Notes: a model not told the origin generated them from the sequence alone. A stretch of DNA of 64,000 bases from Deltaproteobacteria bacterium (GCA_020059605.1 JAGVBT010000012.1:1-64000); one strand, 5' to 3'. Counted from the stretch's first letter, positions 51,728 to 61,027 are shown. Translations and numbers: made by a program.

Positions 51728-51767
51728 AGGCCTATCTCGCTTGTGTTGAATGATGAAGTGTGGAGCT

Positions 51768-51797
51768 ATCTTACACAGAACTAAATAGAAATGTCAA
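51768..51797 (-). promoter_or_regulatory. Sigma-70-like promoter for the GntR/corrinoid operon
   Basis: On the - strand, TTGACA (51797-51792) and TAAGAT (51773-51768) are 18 bases apart, about 40 bases before the GntR start. The upstream side is very AT-rich (51798-51840), which could act as an UP element. GntR autoregulation here is plausible but no clear operator palindrome was picked out. Confidence 0.5.
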
Positions 51798-51841
51798 GAA
51801 AAAATGTTATAAATATTATAATAAATTAATTATTAATATAA

Positions 51842-52867
51842 TCATGGCGTTATATCAGCATTCCCTTGAATGGATATACTTTTTGAGGGTTGGTAAACAA
51901 TTCCAGTGATCTTATCTTCTTGAAAATCAAAAAGTTTCCTGTTTTCTCGCCCATCTTTTATGGTGACGGTGGGTCCATCAATGACCTTGCCAATCATGGA
52001 GGCCTTAATCTCCCTCCCCTGGAAGAGGTCAATGACCCGCTGGGACCGATCCGGGGCAACAGAGAGAACAAACCCGAAGCTCTGAAAGCAAACGAGCCAG
52101 TCCGAAAGTTCAATGTCAGGCGGTTTCGGGATGGAAGGCAGGTCGATGATAGCGCCCTTGCCGGAGTTTTCCATCATAATCGAAACCGTTCCCAGAATTC
52201 CTGCATTGCTCACATCCTTTGCGGCTTGAGCCCATTTTTTTTCAGCGAGGATGGGCAGGGCTTCCAGACGATACAGCAACTCTTCCGTTGTCTTTCCGGA
52301 GTTGGCATCCCAGCTCACCACGGAGTGGCACCCCTTATCGCCTTTGAGGTCTATGGCAAGAATGAGATCGTCTCCTACGTTTGCCAGATGACCCCTGAGC
52401 AGCTTATTGGCATGACCTAAAATAGCGACAGCCAATGAAGGAGAAGTGGCGGGTGCATCCGGGTGTAAGTGACCCCCCACCATGGGGACCCCCAGTTTGT
52501 TACAACCCTTCCTGATTCCTTCCACGACTTTTGATCGCTGCTCTTCCTCTCCGCTGGCGAGGACATTGACCATGGCCAGGGGTCTGCCACCCATGGAATA
52601 AATATCGTTGACCGTGACCATCACCGATGCTTTCCCGGCCGCATAGGGTTCGTTCACCAGCAACCTGGTCATGATGCCATCAGCGGCAAGAAGCAAGAAG
52701 CCATCTTTCCAGGGAATGATGGCCGCGTCGTCCCCAAAATTGGGCAACTGCGGTCCCGGCTGTCCTTGTAAAACCAGTTTATCGAAAACATCTTTAATGG
52801 GTTGTTTGCGCAATAACCCTTCGTAATTTCGAACTCTTTCAACAATCTGAGATAAGTTGATACTCAC
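51842..52867 (-). CDS. AIR-synthase-related protein (sll0787-like)
   Basis: A 341-residue PurM/SelD-superfamily protein. NFGDDAAIIPWKDGFLLLAA holds the metal-binding acidic residues of the ATP site, and VTVNDIYSMGGRPLAMVNVL is the dimer-interface motif. These proteins use ATP to activate oxygen atoms for displacement. A lone member beside radical SAM and GNAT sequence matches the sll0787-type subunit of the Nit1C cluster rather than purine synthesis. It follows the radical SAM-GNAT gene after 93 bases. Confidence 0.82.
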   Translation of the reverse strand: MSINLSQIVERVRNYEGLLRKQPIKDVFDKLVLQGQPGPQLPNFGDDAAIIPWKDGFLLLAADGIMTRLLVNEPYAAGKASVMVTVNDIYSMGGRPLAMVNVLASGEEEQRSKVVEGIRKGCNKLGVPMVGGHLHPDAPATSPSLAVAILGHANKLLRGHLANVGDDLILAIDLKGDKGCHSVVSWDANSGKTTEELLYRLEALPILAEKKWAQAAKDVSNAGILGTVSIMMENSGKGAIIDLPSIPKPPDIELSDWLVCFQSFGFVLSVAPDRSQRVIDLFQGREIKASMIGKVIDGPTVTIKDGRENRKLFDFQEDKITGIVYQPSKSISIQGNADITP

Positions 52868-52960
52868 AAAGGCCTCTTCAATTTAATGTGCGCTTCCGAA
52901 TGGCATAGAGGCTTGCGTCAAATTCTTTACGCCTAACGCTTTGCGCTATGCGCTTTGCCC

Positions 52961-54472
52961 TTAGTCGTCCAGGTTGGCTTCCATAAGCTGGTGGGGCTTA
53001 CCAAAATATTCTTTCACAGCCTCAATTGTTTTCCAACCAAGTTGAGAAAAAAAGGGAACATTTTCAACCTGGATGTGGGCCGTAAATTTAGTGCAGCTCT
53101 GGCTCTTAACGCAGCGCATCGCTTCCCGAACCAATAATTCGCCCGCGCCCGTATTTCTGAACCCTTTTCTCACGGCTAACCTTCCTCCGATCCAGTGGCC
53201 ATTTGCCTTGACAGGAAAGAGCCGGACCGTTCCAACGACCTGATGATCCAGTTCCGCTATCAAATGGATGCTCTTGGCATCATCCTCGTCGCAGTCCGAA
53301 TCTGGAAAGAGATTTTGCTCCTGGACAAAGACCTCCCTTCGAATTTCGAAGGCCTTCTGCTGTTCCGCACCGGTTCTGACAGGATGACAGATTAGGGGAT
53401 CTCTTTCTTGCTCATAGGCATGAAGGGCCGAACAGGCGCCGCAACGGACACAGCCGGCATGCGACCGACGGGCGGAAAGCCCCTTGCTCTTCAATATCAA
53501 GGAAACGGTCTCATAGAGGAACTTCATCGTTTCCGGATCAGGGGGCAGGGCATCTTCCATGAGAGAACCGGGGATGGGTCTCAATGGAATGATGAAAGGA
53601 TAGACACCGAGATCGGCTAAAAATTCGCTCCCCCGGATGACCGATTCTTTCTTTTCTCCGAGTCCTCCGATCAGGAAGCTGCTGACCTGATTGGGACCGA
53701 ACACCTCCACCGCGATCTTCCATGCTTCCTCATATTTTTTAAGACCCATGGCGGCTTTCGCCGGGGCCACCCGGGATAAGGTTTCAAGATCAAAGCTTTC
53801 AATATGAATTCCCACCGTATCCACTCCGGCGTCTTTCAACTCAACGTACATCTCAGGATCGGGGGAAGGGGTGAATTGGGCATGGATGGGCAAACCGGCG
53901 GCTTTTTTAATGGCTGCCGCACAACGCGCCAGATGGGAGATCTCCCGGTTGATGGGTCGAACGGTTCCGGTCGTTAAAACGATGTGCTGAATCGAATCGA
54001 GTTTTTTTGCTTTGGCCGCCACTTCGGCGATCTGTTCAGGGGTTTTGATCCTGATGGTTTGTCCGCTTTCATAGGACAGGTTGATTCCACAAAATAGGCA
54101 CTGTTTGTCCGTATGCCAGTGGGCACAGGTTTGGACGACCGTCGTGGCAAGACAGTCTTTCCCATGAAGAAGAGCAATTTGGGGATAGGAGATCCCATCC
54201 TCCGTCGAATCACTATAAAACGCCGGCCGCTCGACAAATTTCACGGAACGGAGCAATTTTCCATCCTTGAAAATGTGATATCTCCCGTCTTCTTCTTTTA
54301 AGAGGTAAGGGGATTCCAGAACATATCGGCTGCTCATCGGGAGAGAGACAGGAATCCCCTCGATGAGCAGGGTTCCGCCTTCGGCCGGGCCTGCCCCGCC
54401 TTTCCGGTTTAAGAGCTGTCTCTCAAAACGCAGGCCAAAGCTCTGAAGTTCTGTAATCAGATGGGGAATCAT
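52961..54472 (-). CDS. Radical SAM-GNAT fusion (MSMEG_0568/MSMEG_0567-like)
   Basis: A 503-residue two-domain protein. Residues 90-350 are a radical SAM barrel whose cluster cysteines are C116, C125 and C128 (C-x8-C-x2-C), not the usual C-x3-C-x2-C. A second cysteine group C341, C344, C347 ends this domain. Residues 360-503 are a GNAT acetyltransferase with LAVRKGFRNTGAGELLVREA as the acetyl-CoA loop. In the Nit1C cluster these are normally two adjacent genes; here they form one chain. It overlaps the Fe-S flavoprotein stop by four bases. No nitrilase is present in the window, so the pathway product is uncertain. Confidence 0.83.
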   Translation of the reverse strand: MIPHLITELQSFGLRFERQLLNRKGGAGPAEGGTLLIEGIPVSLPMSSRYVLESPYLLKEEDGRYHIFKDGKLLRSVKFVERPAFYSDSTEDGISYPQIALLHGKDCLATTVVQTCAHWHTDKQCLFCGINLSYESGQTIRIKTPEQIAEVAAKAKKLDSIQHIVLTTGTVRPINREISHLARCAAAIKKAAGLPIHAQFTPSPDPEMYVELKDAGVDTVGIHIESFDLETLSRVAPAKAAMGLKKYEEAWKIAVEVFGPNQVSSFLIGGLGEKKESVIRGSEFLADLGVYPFIIPLRPIPGSLMEDALPPDPETMKFLYETVSLILKSKGLSARRSHAGCVRCGACSALHAYEQERDPLICHPVRTGAEQQKAFEIRREVFVQEQNLFPDSDCDEDDAKSIHLIAELDHQVVGTVRLFPVKANGHWIGGRLAVRKGFRNTGAGELLVREAMRCVKSQSCTKFTAHIQVENVPFFSQLGWKTIEAVKEYFGKPHQLMEANLDD

Positions 54473-55068
54473 GATCCGTGCATTCTTGCGGCGACTTCCG
54501 ACACTCGCTTACCAAGGTTTCGCGCTGTTTCCAAACCCAAGCTGTCCTTTTCTATTCCATCCGGATGGCCGCTCCACAGGGCGGCCCCATAGTGTGAGGT
54601 TGGTTGGCCTTCGCTGACGACCACCATATCCTGGACTAACATCGCCGCCTGCACCGCCCGGATGGCGAGTTCCTGTCCCCCGTTTCGAACTCCGCCTACT
54701 GCGATGACACCGCCCACTTTATTGCGCAAAAGGAATCCATTTCTCCTGAACATGACGCAACGGTCAAGAAAAGCCTTGCACTGTGAGGTCATGGAGCCGA
54801 AATAAACAGGGGTCGCTACCACCAACCCCGCCAATTTTGGATCCGAAAGGATAGGAATCATCTTTAGGAAATCATCCTTTTGACTGCATTCTAAAACCTT
54901 TAAGCATTTCCCACAGGCAATGCACCCATTGATCTTCATTTCCGAAAGATCGATCAGAGTCGTTTCGACTTCAGGGGCAGCCACTTTTACCGCCTGGAGA
55001 CAAGTTTCCAATGCATAAAAGGTGGATTTCCCTTTACGGGGACTGCAGGCGATTCCAATGATCCTCAT
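54469..55068 (-). CDS. Iron-sulfur flavoprotein (Isf / NADPH-dependent FMN reductase family)
   Basis: A 199-residue flavodoxin-like protein. MRIIGIACSPRKGKSTFYAL is the FMN phosphate loop. CIACGKCLKVLEC (C-x2-C-x2-C-x5-C) is the compact [4Fe-4S] motif of archaeal and clostridial Isf proteins. VATPVYFGSMTSQCKAFLDR is the flavin-ring region. It overlaps the ABC ATPase gene by 35 bases and the radical SAM gene by four, so it is embedded in that operon and probably supplies electrons to one of its enzymes. Confidence 0.88.
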   Translation of the reverse strand: MRIIGIACSPRKGKSTFYALETCLQAVKVAAPEVETTLIDLSEMKINGCIACGKCLKVLECSQKDDFLKMIPILSDPKLAGLVVATPVYFGSMTSQCKAFLDRCVMFRRNGFLLRNKVGGVIAVGGVRNGGQELAIRAVQAAMLVQDMVVVSEGQPTSHYGAALWSGHPDGIEKDSLGLETARNLGKRVSEVAARMHGS

Positions 55069-55837
55069 CTCGAACCTCCTCCCTTTTCATCTCCTCTTCT
55101 AAAATTTTTAAAATATCTCTTCTGATATGGTTGCATACTTCGCCGGTGCGGTCCCTGGGCCTTGGAAACGCCACCTCAATCCGTTCAAGCATCCTGGCAG
55201 GCCTTCTGGAAAGGACGACAATCTCATCGCTCAGGAAAACGGCTTCTTCGACATTGTGCGTGACAAAGATGATGGTGTCGCCTCTTTTCAACCAGATCTT
55301 GAGGAGAAATTCCTGCATGGCATTGCGGGTCTGGCTATCGAGGGAACCGAACGGTTCGTCCATTAAAACGACACGGGGGTTCATGACCAGGGTTCTTGCA
55401 ATGGCCACCCTCTGCTTCATCCCGCCCGAAAGTTCCCGGGGATAGCGATGTTCAAATCCGTTTAAGTCAAAGGTCTTAATGTATTCCATGGCGATTGAAC
55501 GCCTCCTGACCTTATCCATTCCCCGGATCTCAAGTCCCATCTCAATGTTCTGGAGAGTCGTCCTCCAGGGAAAGAGCGCATATTCCTGAAAGACCATCCC
55601 CACATCTTCCGATCCCCGGACCATCTCCTTCCCGTCCAGAAGAACTTTTCCGACCGAGGCTTTTTCGAGTCCGGCAATGATCCTGAGAAGCGTCGTCTTT
55701 CCGCACCCGCTTGGCCCGATGAGGGAGACAAATCTTCCATTGTCAATCCGGTGCTGGAGCTGATCCAGGACGTGGACGCTCTCCCCCCGGCTCCCGCCTG
55801 AAAAGGTCTTGCTGAGGCCAAGAATTTCTAAACCCAA
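55034..55837 (-). CDS. ABC transporter ATPase (SsuB/TauB family)
   Basis: A 267-residue ATPase with GPSGCGKTTLLRIIAG (Walker A), ELSGGMKQRVAIARTL (signature) and VVLMDEPFGSLD (Walker B), typical of the nitrate/sulfonate/taurine group. The C-terminal VAFPRPRDRTGEV is common to SsuB-type ATPases. It pairs with the permease and binding protein encoded just upstream. Ligand candidates include nitriles, cyanate, sulfonates or thiamine precursors; neighbouring Nit1C-like genes favour a nitrogenous small molecule (inference). Confidence 0.92.
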   Translation of the reverse strand: MGLEILGLSKTFSGGSRGESVHVLDQLQHRIDNGRFVSLIGPSGCGKTTLLRIIAGLEKASVGKVLLDGKEMVRGSEDVGMVFQEYALFPWRTTLQNIEMGLEIRGMDKVRRRSIAMEYIKTFDLNGFEHRYPRELSGGMKQRVAIARTLVMNPRVVLMDEPFGSLDSQTRNAMQEFLLKIWLKRGDTIIFVTHNVEEAVFLSDEIVVLSRRPARMLERIEVAFPRPRDRTGEVCNHIRRDILKILEEEMKREEVRDEDHWNRLQSP

Positions 55838-55858
55838 AGGACCACTCCTTTATCCCGT

Positions 55859-56617
55859 TTAACCCCTCCACCGGAGGACCCTTGACTCAAATGTCCTTAA
55901 GCCCGCATTGATCAAGAGGCCGATCAATCCGATGACCAGCATGCCCGCTAAGATTTGATCCGGCCTCTGGATGTCCCGGGCCGTCATGATCATGTAGCCC
56001 ACGCCGTACCCTTCCTTCACCCCCGTGAATTCAGCTGCCACCAGCGTCATCCAGCCAATGCCGATTCCAATCCGCATTCCTACAAAAATCGATGGGATGG
56101 ATCCGGGGAGCAGCACCTTGAGAAAGATTTTCTTCTCTGTGGCATGCAGGGTTCTTGCGGCCTCAACCAGAATGGGGTTGATCGAGAGGACCCCGGCGAT
56201 CGTATTCAAAAGAATCGGGAAGAAGGCGCCCAGAAAGATGATAAAGGCCGCTGATTGGATGCCTATCCCAAACCATACGATGGCAATGGGAATCCAGGCC
56301 AGGGGAGGAATGGGTCTGACAAGTTCGATGAGAGGGTTTATCATCCTCCGGATGCGTGGGGACCATCCCATCAACAATCCCAGGGGGATGGCCAGCAAAG
56401 CTGCTACCCCATAGCCTAATCCAACGCGATAAAGGCTGTAGAGCACATGTTTATGGAGAAGGTTTCCGGGAGGCATTCCAATCCACAGGAGATCTTTCAG
56501 CCCCAGAAGAATTGCAATCGGCGAAGGAAGCTTATAATCGGGTATCCAGTATAGAGATGACAACCCCTGCCAGATCAAAATCAGTAACAGCGGCAGGAGG
56601 TAACTCTCCTTTTTCAT
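55859..56617 (-). CDS. ABC transporter permease (SsuC/TauC family)
   Basis: A 252-residue membrane protein with six helices. RPIPPLAWIPIAIVWFGIG and the EAARTLHATEKKIFLKVLLP coupling loop are family signatures. It overlaps the binding-protein stop by four bases and precedes the ATPase gene by 21. Confidence 0.92.
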   Translation of the reverse strand: MKKESYLLPLLLILIWQGLSSLYWIPDYKLPSPIAILLGLKDLLWIGMPPGNLLHKHVLYSLYRVGLGYGVAALLAIPLGLLMGWSPRIRRMINPLIELVRPIPPLAWIPIAIVWFGIGIQSAAFIIFLGAFFPILLNTIAGVLSINPILVEAARTLHATEKKIFLKVLLPGSIPSIFVGMRIGIGIGWMTLVAAEFTGVKEGYGVGYMIMTARDIQRPDQILAGMLVIGLIGLLINAGLRTFESRVLRWRG

Positions 56618-57564
56618 CTCTTGATAACCTCTTTCAGGATCTCGGTCCTTATCAGCCGGTCAAGAAAATCTGGAGTATCCTCCACCCTGATATATTTGAG
56701 TCTGGTAAGAAATTCAATGTATTCCCTGATTTCACCCACGCTTGGAACGTAGGTAAAATGAACGTTCTCCATGGCTAACCGGATGGTCCCGTCATCCATC
56801 CCCGTGTATTTGATGGCAATCTGGATGGCCTCCTCCCGGTGACGTTGGATAAAATCGGTCGCCGCCACATGACCGCGGACGACGGCCTTCACCTTCTGAG
56901 GATGGGTTTCGAGAAATCCACTATCCGCTACCAGGCCACAACAGGGATGGGCCTTCCAGATGTCCCGGGAGTGGGCCAACACTCTTCCGACTCCTATGGT
57001 TTGGGCTTTGGCAGGGTGGGGCTCCCAGGCGATGAAGGCATCAATCTGACCGGTTCTCAATGCCCCTATCATCTCCGGAGGTTTTAGGACGATCGTCTTG
57101 ACCTGATCCGCCTGAATATTGTGTTTGATGAAGGCCTTCCGCAGGAGAAAATCCTGAACCGTGGCATGTCCCGGGATGGCCACCCCTTTGCCAACCAGGT
57201 CCGGAAGGGTATGGAGCTTTCCGTCTTTTCTCACCACAATGGCCGACCCCTCGGTGTTCACCTGGGCCAAAATCGCCACCCTAACCGTCCGGTTGGCCAG
57301 GGCTGTGATCGTTGGGGCATTTCCAACAAAACCCATGTCAAGGGATCCGGCGGTAAAAGCGCTCATCATCTCCGGGCCCGCCTTGAAAATACCGGCCACC
57401 TCAACACGAACCCCCTCTTTTTCAAAGAGCCCTTTCTCCATTGCCACCCAGAGAGGGAGATGATGGATATCGCTCTGAAGATAGGCGATCCGAACTGGCT
57501 GGGAAAGGGCGTCTCCGGTAAACAAGAAAAAAAAGGATAGGAGCAGAAAAACGATTTTTTTCAT
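56614..57564 (-). CDS. ABC transporter substrate-binding protein (SsuA/NMT1 family)
   Basis: A 316-residue periplasmic binding protein. The signal peptide ends near GDALSQ. VRIAYLQSDIHHLPLWVAME and AFTAGSLDMGFVGNAPTI are landmarks of the SsuA/TauA/NMT1-like group. Helix residues contacting small anionic ligands are present, but the ligand cannot be named. It is the first gene of a leftward unit: binding protein, permease, ATPase, Isf, radical SAM-GNAT, AIR-synthase-like. Confidence 0.9.
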   Translation of the reverse strand: MKKIVFLLLSFFFLFTGDALSQPVRIAYLQSDIHHLPLWVAMEKGLFEKEGVRVEVAGIFKAGPEMMSAFTAGSLDMGFVGNAPTITALANRTVRVAILAQVNTEGSAIVVRKDGKLHTLPDLVGKGVAIPGHATVQDFLLRKAFIKHNIQADQVKTIVLKPPEMIGALRTGQIDAFIAWEPHPAKAQTIGVGRVLAHSRDIWKAHPCCGLVADSGFLETHPQKVKAVVRGHVAATDFIQRHREEAIQIAIKYTGMDDGTIRLAMENVHFTYVPSVGEIREYIEFLTRLKYIRVEDTPDFLDRLIRTEILKEVIKR

Positions 57565-57620
57565 CGGATGGACTCCTTATCGGATGGTCTTAAAACCAGA
57601 TCTTTTTCGCAGAACAGGTC

Positions 57621-59435
57621 TCAATTCTCTTTTGTCTCTTCGTCTTTGACCATTCTTGCGGAGGGCAGACCCATTGCCAGGGCGACCAGCTCAACGAGAT
57701 CTCTCATCCGGATGGGAGAACCCATGGACATGATTTCTTTCTGCAGTCCCTGGTAACAGAAAGGGCAAGCGCTGACCAGGTCGGTGGCACCGGTAAGTTC
57801 GGCATCTCTTACTCGCTCCCTTGTCATCTTTTGCTGGATTTCCGGAAACCCTGCCTTCAGTCCCCCTCCAGCGCCACAACACCTGGAGTTTTCCCTGATT
57901 CTTTCCATTTCAATGAATTCAACCCCTGCTTCCGAAAGGGCGGTGAGAACTTTTCTCGGGATATCATATTCACCGCTTGCCCTTCCCAGATGGCATGGAT
58001 CATGGTAGGTTACCTTGATGTTCAATTTTTTCCGAAAGGTTATCTTCCCCGCTTCGATGAGTCTCAAGAGCAGAGTGGCAAAGGGGATGACTTCGAAATT
58101 TAATGCTTCGACCTTGGGGTAGTCCTGCTTGATGGTTTTAAAGCACCCTGCGCAGGAAGTGACCAGGGTCTTGATCCCGTATTGATGGAAGAGCCGGATA
58201 TTCTCCGAGGCGATTCTTTCAAATTCCTTATCCCCCATCCTCAAGAGAACACTCCCGCAACATTTCTCCTGGTTTGCCAGAAAACCCCAATCCAATTCGA
58301 GGGTGTTCAGGATGTTCGTCGTATTGATGGCGATTTCCCTCAAATTTGCATCGAACGAAGCGGTGCAGCCCACAAAGTAAAGAATTTCTGTTCCTTCCTT
58401 GATCTCCCTGGGGGGCGCGATCAGGGTCTTCTCTTTTTTGCCCGCTCTCGCCCAGTGAGCCCGGCTTGACCTGGGTTGACCCCAGGGATTGTCATAAGCC
58501 TTCGTGTTTTTGACCAGAAGGGCCTGGTTTTCCAGGGGGCCGAAACCGAGATCAACGATGCAGCGCCGGATGCCCTCCCACATTTCAACGGTGTCGATTC
58601 TCGATGGACAGACGAAGTGGCATTGACCGCAGGTGCTGCACTCATAAAGACTCTTGGTAAACTCTTTCAGCGCCTCAGGGTCCACAGGATTGCAATCAAA
58701 GAAAACAGCGTTGGGACCGTGCTGGGCCTCGACCATCTTTTTGAAATCAGCGATTTTTTTCCGGGGAGTGATGGCCTCCCGCTCATCTTGAAGATAGACC
58801 GGACACCACGTGACACACTCTCCGCAACTCGTGCACGCATCCAGTTCCATCAACCGGAGTTGATCCAGGTCCTGGATGGGGATCTTGGGCAAATCCACTG
58901 AATCAAGAATCTTTTTCCTGGCTTGAATGCTCCACACCACCAATCCTAAAAAGATCCAGAAACCCCCGAGGAAGAGAAGGCGGAGGATCGTATAACGAAC
59001 GGGACGGGTATCCGGGAGTGTGGCCACATAATCCAGGACCCGATCGACCTGGGCCTCCGACAATTTCTCCTTGAACGCGGGCTGGGAAAGGGTCGAATCC
59101 GTCCCCTCCACTTTGGACCCCTTCAGGACCAATTCCTTGATGATCTTTCGGTTCCAGGCCTCACCGAAGGTATCGGTGGTTATTGCGAGTTTGATGGAAC
59201 CCGTATTGAGAGAAGGGATCGTTCGGCTTGCAGGGTTCTTGGCGCCGAAATTTCCCTGTCCCCCTATGCCCAACTCCCCGTGACACCGGAGGCAATGTTC
59301 CCGGTAAAGCTTTTCGCCGGGAGGCATTTCAGGCTTCTCCGTGGCGGAACTGCCTTCGGCAAAGAGCATGGGAGCAAGAAGGATGCCCAAGAAGAGAACG
59401 ATCCAAAGAGATGGATTGTAGCGGAACGTTTTCAT
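57621..59435 (-). CDS. Cytochrome c-HdrD-like chimera (haem c, membrane helix, 2x[4Fe-4S], 2x CCG)
   Basis: A 604-residue protein. A signal or anchor helix (10-27) is followed by a monohaem cytochrome c with CLRCH (48-52), a membrane helix (148-170), two cluster motifs (C201, C204, C207, C211 and C266, C269, C272, C276) and two CCG domains (CCGSVLLRMGD with SCAGCF, CCGAGGGL with CPFCYQ). The haem domain should face the periplasm and the HdrD-like part the cytoplasm. ATG 59435 is chosen over 59657 because a signal sequence begins there and AGGAGAG precedes it. It follows the cytochrome b genes by five bases. It probably links quinone-pool electrons to a thiol or disulfide type substrate. Confidence 0.88.
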   Translation of the reverse strand: MKTFRYNPSLWIVLFLGILLAPMLFAEGSSATEKPEMPPGEKLYREHCLRCHGELGIGGQGNFGAKNPASRTIPSLNTGSIKLAITTDTFGEAWNRKIIKELVLKGSKVEGTDSTLSQPAFKEKLSEAQVDRVLDYVATLPDTRPVRYTILRLLFLGGFWIFLGLVVWSIQARKKILDSVDLPKIPIQDLDQLRLMELDACTSCGECVTWCPVYLQDEREAITPRKKIADFKKMVEAQHGPNAVFFDCNPVDPEALKEFTKSLYECSTCGQCHFVCPSRIDTVEMWEGIRRCIVDLGFGPLENQALLVKNTKAYDNPWGQPRSSRAHWARAGKKEKTLIAPPREIKEGTEILYFVGCTASFDANLREIAINTTNILNTLELDWGFLANQEKCCGSVLLRMGDKEFERIASENIRLFHQYGIKTLVTSCAGCFKTIKQDYPKVEALNFEVIPFATLLLRLIEAGKITFRKKLNIKVTYHDPCHLGRASGEYDIPRKVLTALSEAGVEFIEMERIRENSRCCGAGGGLKAGFPEIQQKMTRERVRDAELTGATDLVSACPFCYQGLQKEIMSMGSPIRMRDLVELVALAMGLPSARMVKDEETKEN

Positions 59436-59440
59436 AGCAG

Positions 59441-59827
59441 TTACTCTCCTAAGACGGCCCAGAAGCTCAAAATAAAAAGAAGAAGAAGGGCCACCACGCC
59501 AATCCAGATCAGCCGGCGATGATCCCGGAAACTGCGGATCTCTTTTGTGTCCACAAAGGGTAAAAGGATTAAGGCTCCGGCGATGAGGAAGGGAACCAGC
59601 ACCCCGATCGCCGGGGGGACCAGTTTCATCACCTGAAAGAGCCAGAGAAAATACCATTCCGGATTGATCGTGGAGGGAGTAACCAGGGGGTTCGCCATCT
59701 CTTCGTAACCGATGGGGAGCACGACCGCAAGGGTGACCACCACTCCGATGATGAATACAAAGAGGATGAGCTCCTTGAAAAATTGGTCCGGATAGAAGGT
59801 GAGTTTTCTTTTTTTCCTTTCCTCCAT
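59441..59827 (-). CDS. Cytochrome b C-terminal subunit (PetD-like)
   Basis: A 128-residue membrane protein with three helices. NPEWYFLWLFQVMKL holds the PEWY quinol-oxidation motif. Split cytochrome b (b6 plus subunit IV) is typical of bc complexes in these bacteria. It lies 10 bases after the b6-like gene and five before the cytochrome c-HdrD-like gene. Confidence 0.92.
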   Translation of the reverse strand: MEERKKRKLTFYPDQFFKELILFVFIIGVVVTLAVVLPIGYEEMANPLVTPSTINPEWYFLWLFQVMKLVPPAIGVLVPFLIAGALILLPFVDTKEIRSFRDHRRLIWIGVVALLLLFILSFWAVLGE

Positions 59828-59837
59828 GCGCCGCTCC

Positions 59838-60500
59838 TTAAAAAGGCTCCTTGACGCCCTGACGCCGGATCATGAAAAAATGGGCGATGAGCAAACCAAT
59901 GAGCAAGATGGGGAGAACGATCACATGGGAAACATAAAAACGGATGATCGTCGGCTGTTTGACTCCGTACCCCCCCTGAAGAAAAATCATGAGGTATTCG
60001 CCGATCAAGGGAATCTCGCTGGCCATTCCCGTTCCGATCCGGGTCGCCCAGTACCCCCTCTGGTCCCAGGTCAATAAATATCCTGTAAAGGAGAAGGCAA
60101 AACATAGCAGGAGGAGAAAGACTCCGCTGACCCAGGTCATCTCCCGGGGGGGTTTGTAAGCGCCGCGAAAGAAGACGATCAACGTGTGGACCGCGACGGT
60201 GACGATGATCAGATAGCTGGCATAATGGTGGATCCCCCGGATCAACCAACCCAGGTGAACCTGATCCGTAATGAAGACAATGCTCTGGAATGCGCCTTTT
60301 ACGCTGGGCTGGTAGTAGTAGGCGAGAAAGATCCCTGTGGCCAGTTCGATCACGATGAGCGCAAAGGTCATGCCTCCCCAGCAGAATCTGACCTTCTGTT
60401 TATAGTCCGTCACCTCGGTATCCAGAATGGGGGTTAAGACTTCCTTTAGATCCCATCTCTTTTCAGCCCACCGGGATAGTTTCGATGTCCAACTCGCCAT
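59838..60500 (-). CDS. Cytochrome b6-like subunit
   Basis: A 220-residue haem-b protein with four helices. GIHHYASYLIIVTVAVHTLIVF and the SHVIVLPILLIGLLIAHFFM region supply the paired axial histidines (one pair per two helices). It follows the Rieske gene by two bases. With the PetD-like and Rieske subunits it makes a quinol-oxidising complex. Confidence 0.93.
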   Translation of the reverse strand: MASWTSKLSRWAEKRWDLKEVLTPILDTEVTDYKQKVRFCWGGMTFALIVIELATGIFLAYYYQPSVKGAFQSIVFITDQVHLGWLIRGIHHYASYLIIVTVAVHTLIVFFRGAYKPPREMTWVSGVFLLLLCFAFSFTGYLLTWDQRGYWATRIGTGMASEIPLIGEYLMIFLQGGYGVKQPTIIRFYVSHVIVLPILLIGLLIAHFFMIRRQGVKEPF

Positions 60501-60502
60501 GT

Positions 60503-61027
60503 CTATACTCCACTGATCATTGTAATCCGGAACCAGGAAGGGTATCCATGGAGCTTCTCTTCCGGAAGTCTCACTGAAATCATTTCCCCTTCCACCTTGA
60601 GATCGAAGGGGAGAAGAGCGTCTTTCAGGGGTCCTTTGACCACTTTCCCACTCTTATCGAAAATCGCATCATGACAGGGACAGAGGAAGGTTTTCTTCTT
60701 CTCGTCCCATTGGATAATACAACCGAGATGCGGACAGACCGCGGAGAAGACGCGGAGTCCGAGCTCTTCCTTCATCAACAGGATGGGAAGGCCAAAATAG
60801 ACTTTCGAGAGGCTCAGGGCCTCCTTAAACTCAGAGAGGTTTCCCACCACCTGCCAACCCCCCACCTTCTTCAATGCGCTGCGGGGAGGGGTCAGGAAGG
60901 CGATGGTGGATGAAAAGACTGCCCCCAATCCAAAGAGGCCAAGAAAGGCCGTGATGAACTTCAGGAGCTTTCTGCGAGAAAACGAGGAGGTTGGATTTTC
61001 TTTGTCGATCGCCTTCTTTTCATCCAT
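60503..61027 (-). CDS. Rieske [2Fe-2S] protein
   Basis: A 174-residue subunit. FSRRKLLKFITAFLGLFGLG is a Tat-type signal anchor. Cluster ligands are C98 and H100 in CPHLGC and C116 and H119 in CPCHDAIF; C103 and C118 form the usual disulfide. ATG 61027 has GGGAGAAG upstream. An open frame extends to 61078 into the preceding gene but is less likely used. Confidence 0.93.
   Translation of the reverse strand: MDEKKAIDKENPTSSFSRRKLLKFITAFLGLFGLGAVFSSTIAFLTPPRSALKKVGGWQVVGNLSEFKEALSLSKVYFGLPILLMKEELGLRVFSAVCPHLGCIIQWDEKKKTFLCPCHDAIFDKSGKVVKGPLKDALLPFDLKVEGEMISVRLPEEKLHGYPSWFRITMISGV

Noticed and set aside
51842-52867. Selenophosphate synthetase (selD) or purM
   Set aside because: The fold is related, but there is no selenocysteine/cysteine start motif and no purine or selenium gene nearby. 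The radical SAM-GNAT neighbour points to the sll0787-like group.
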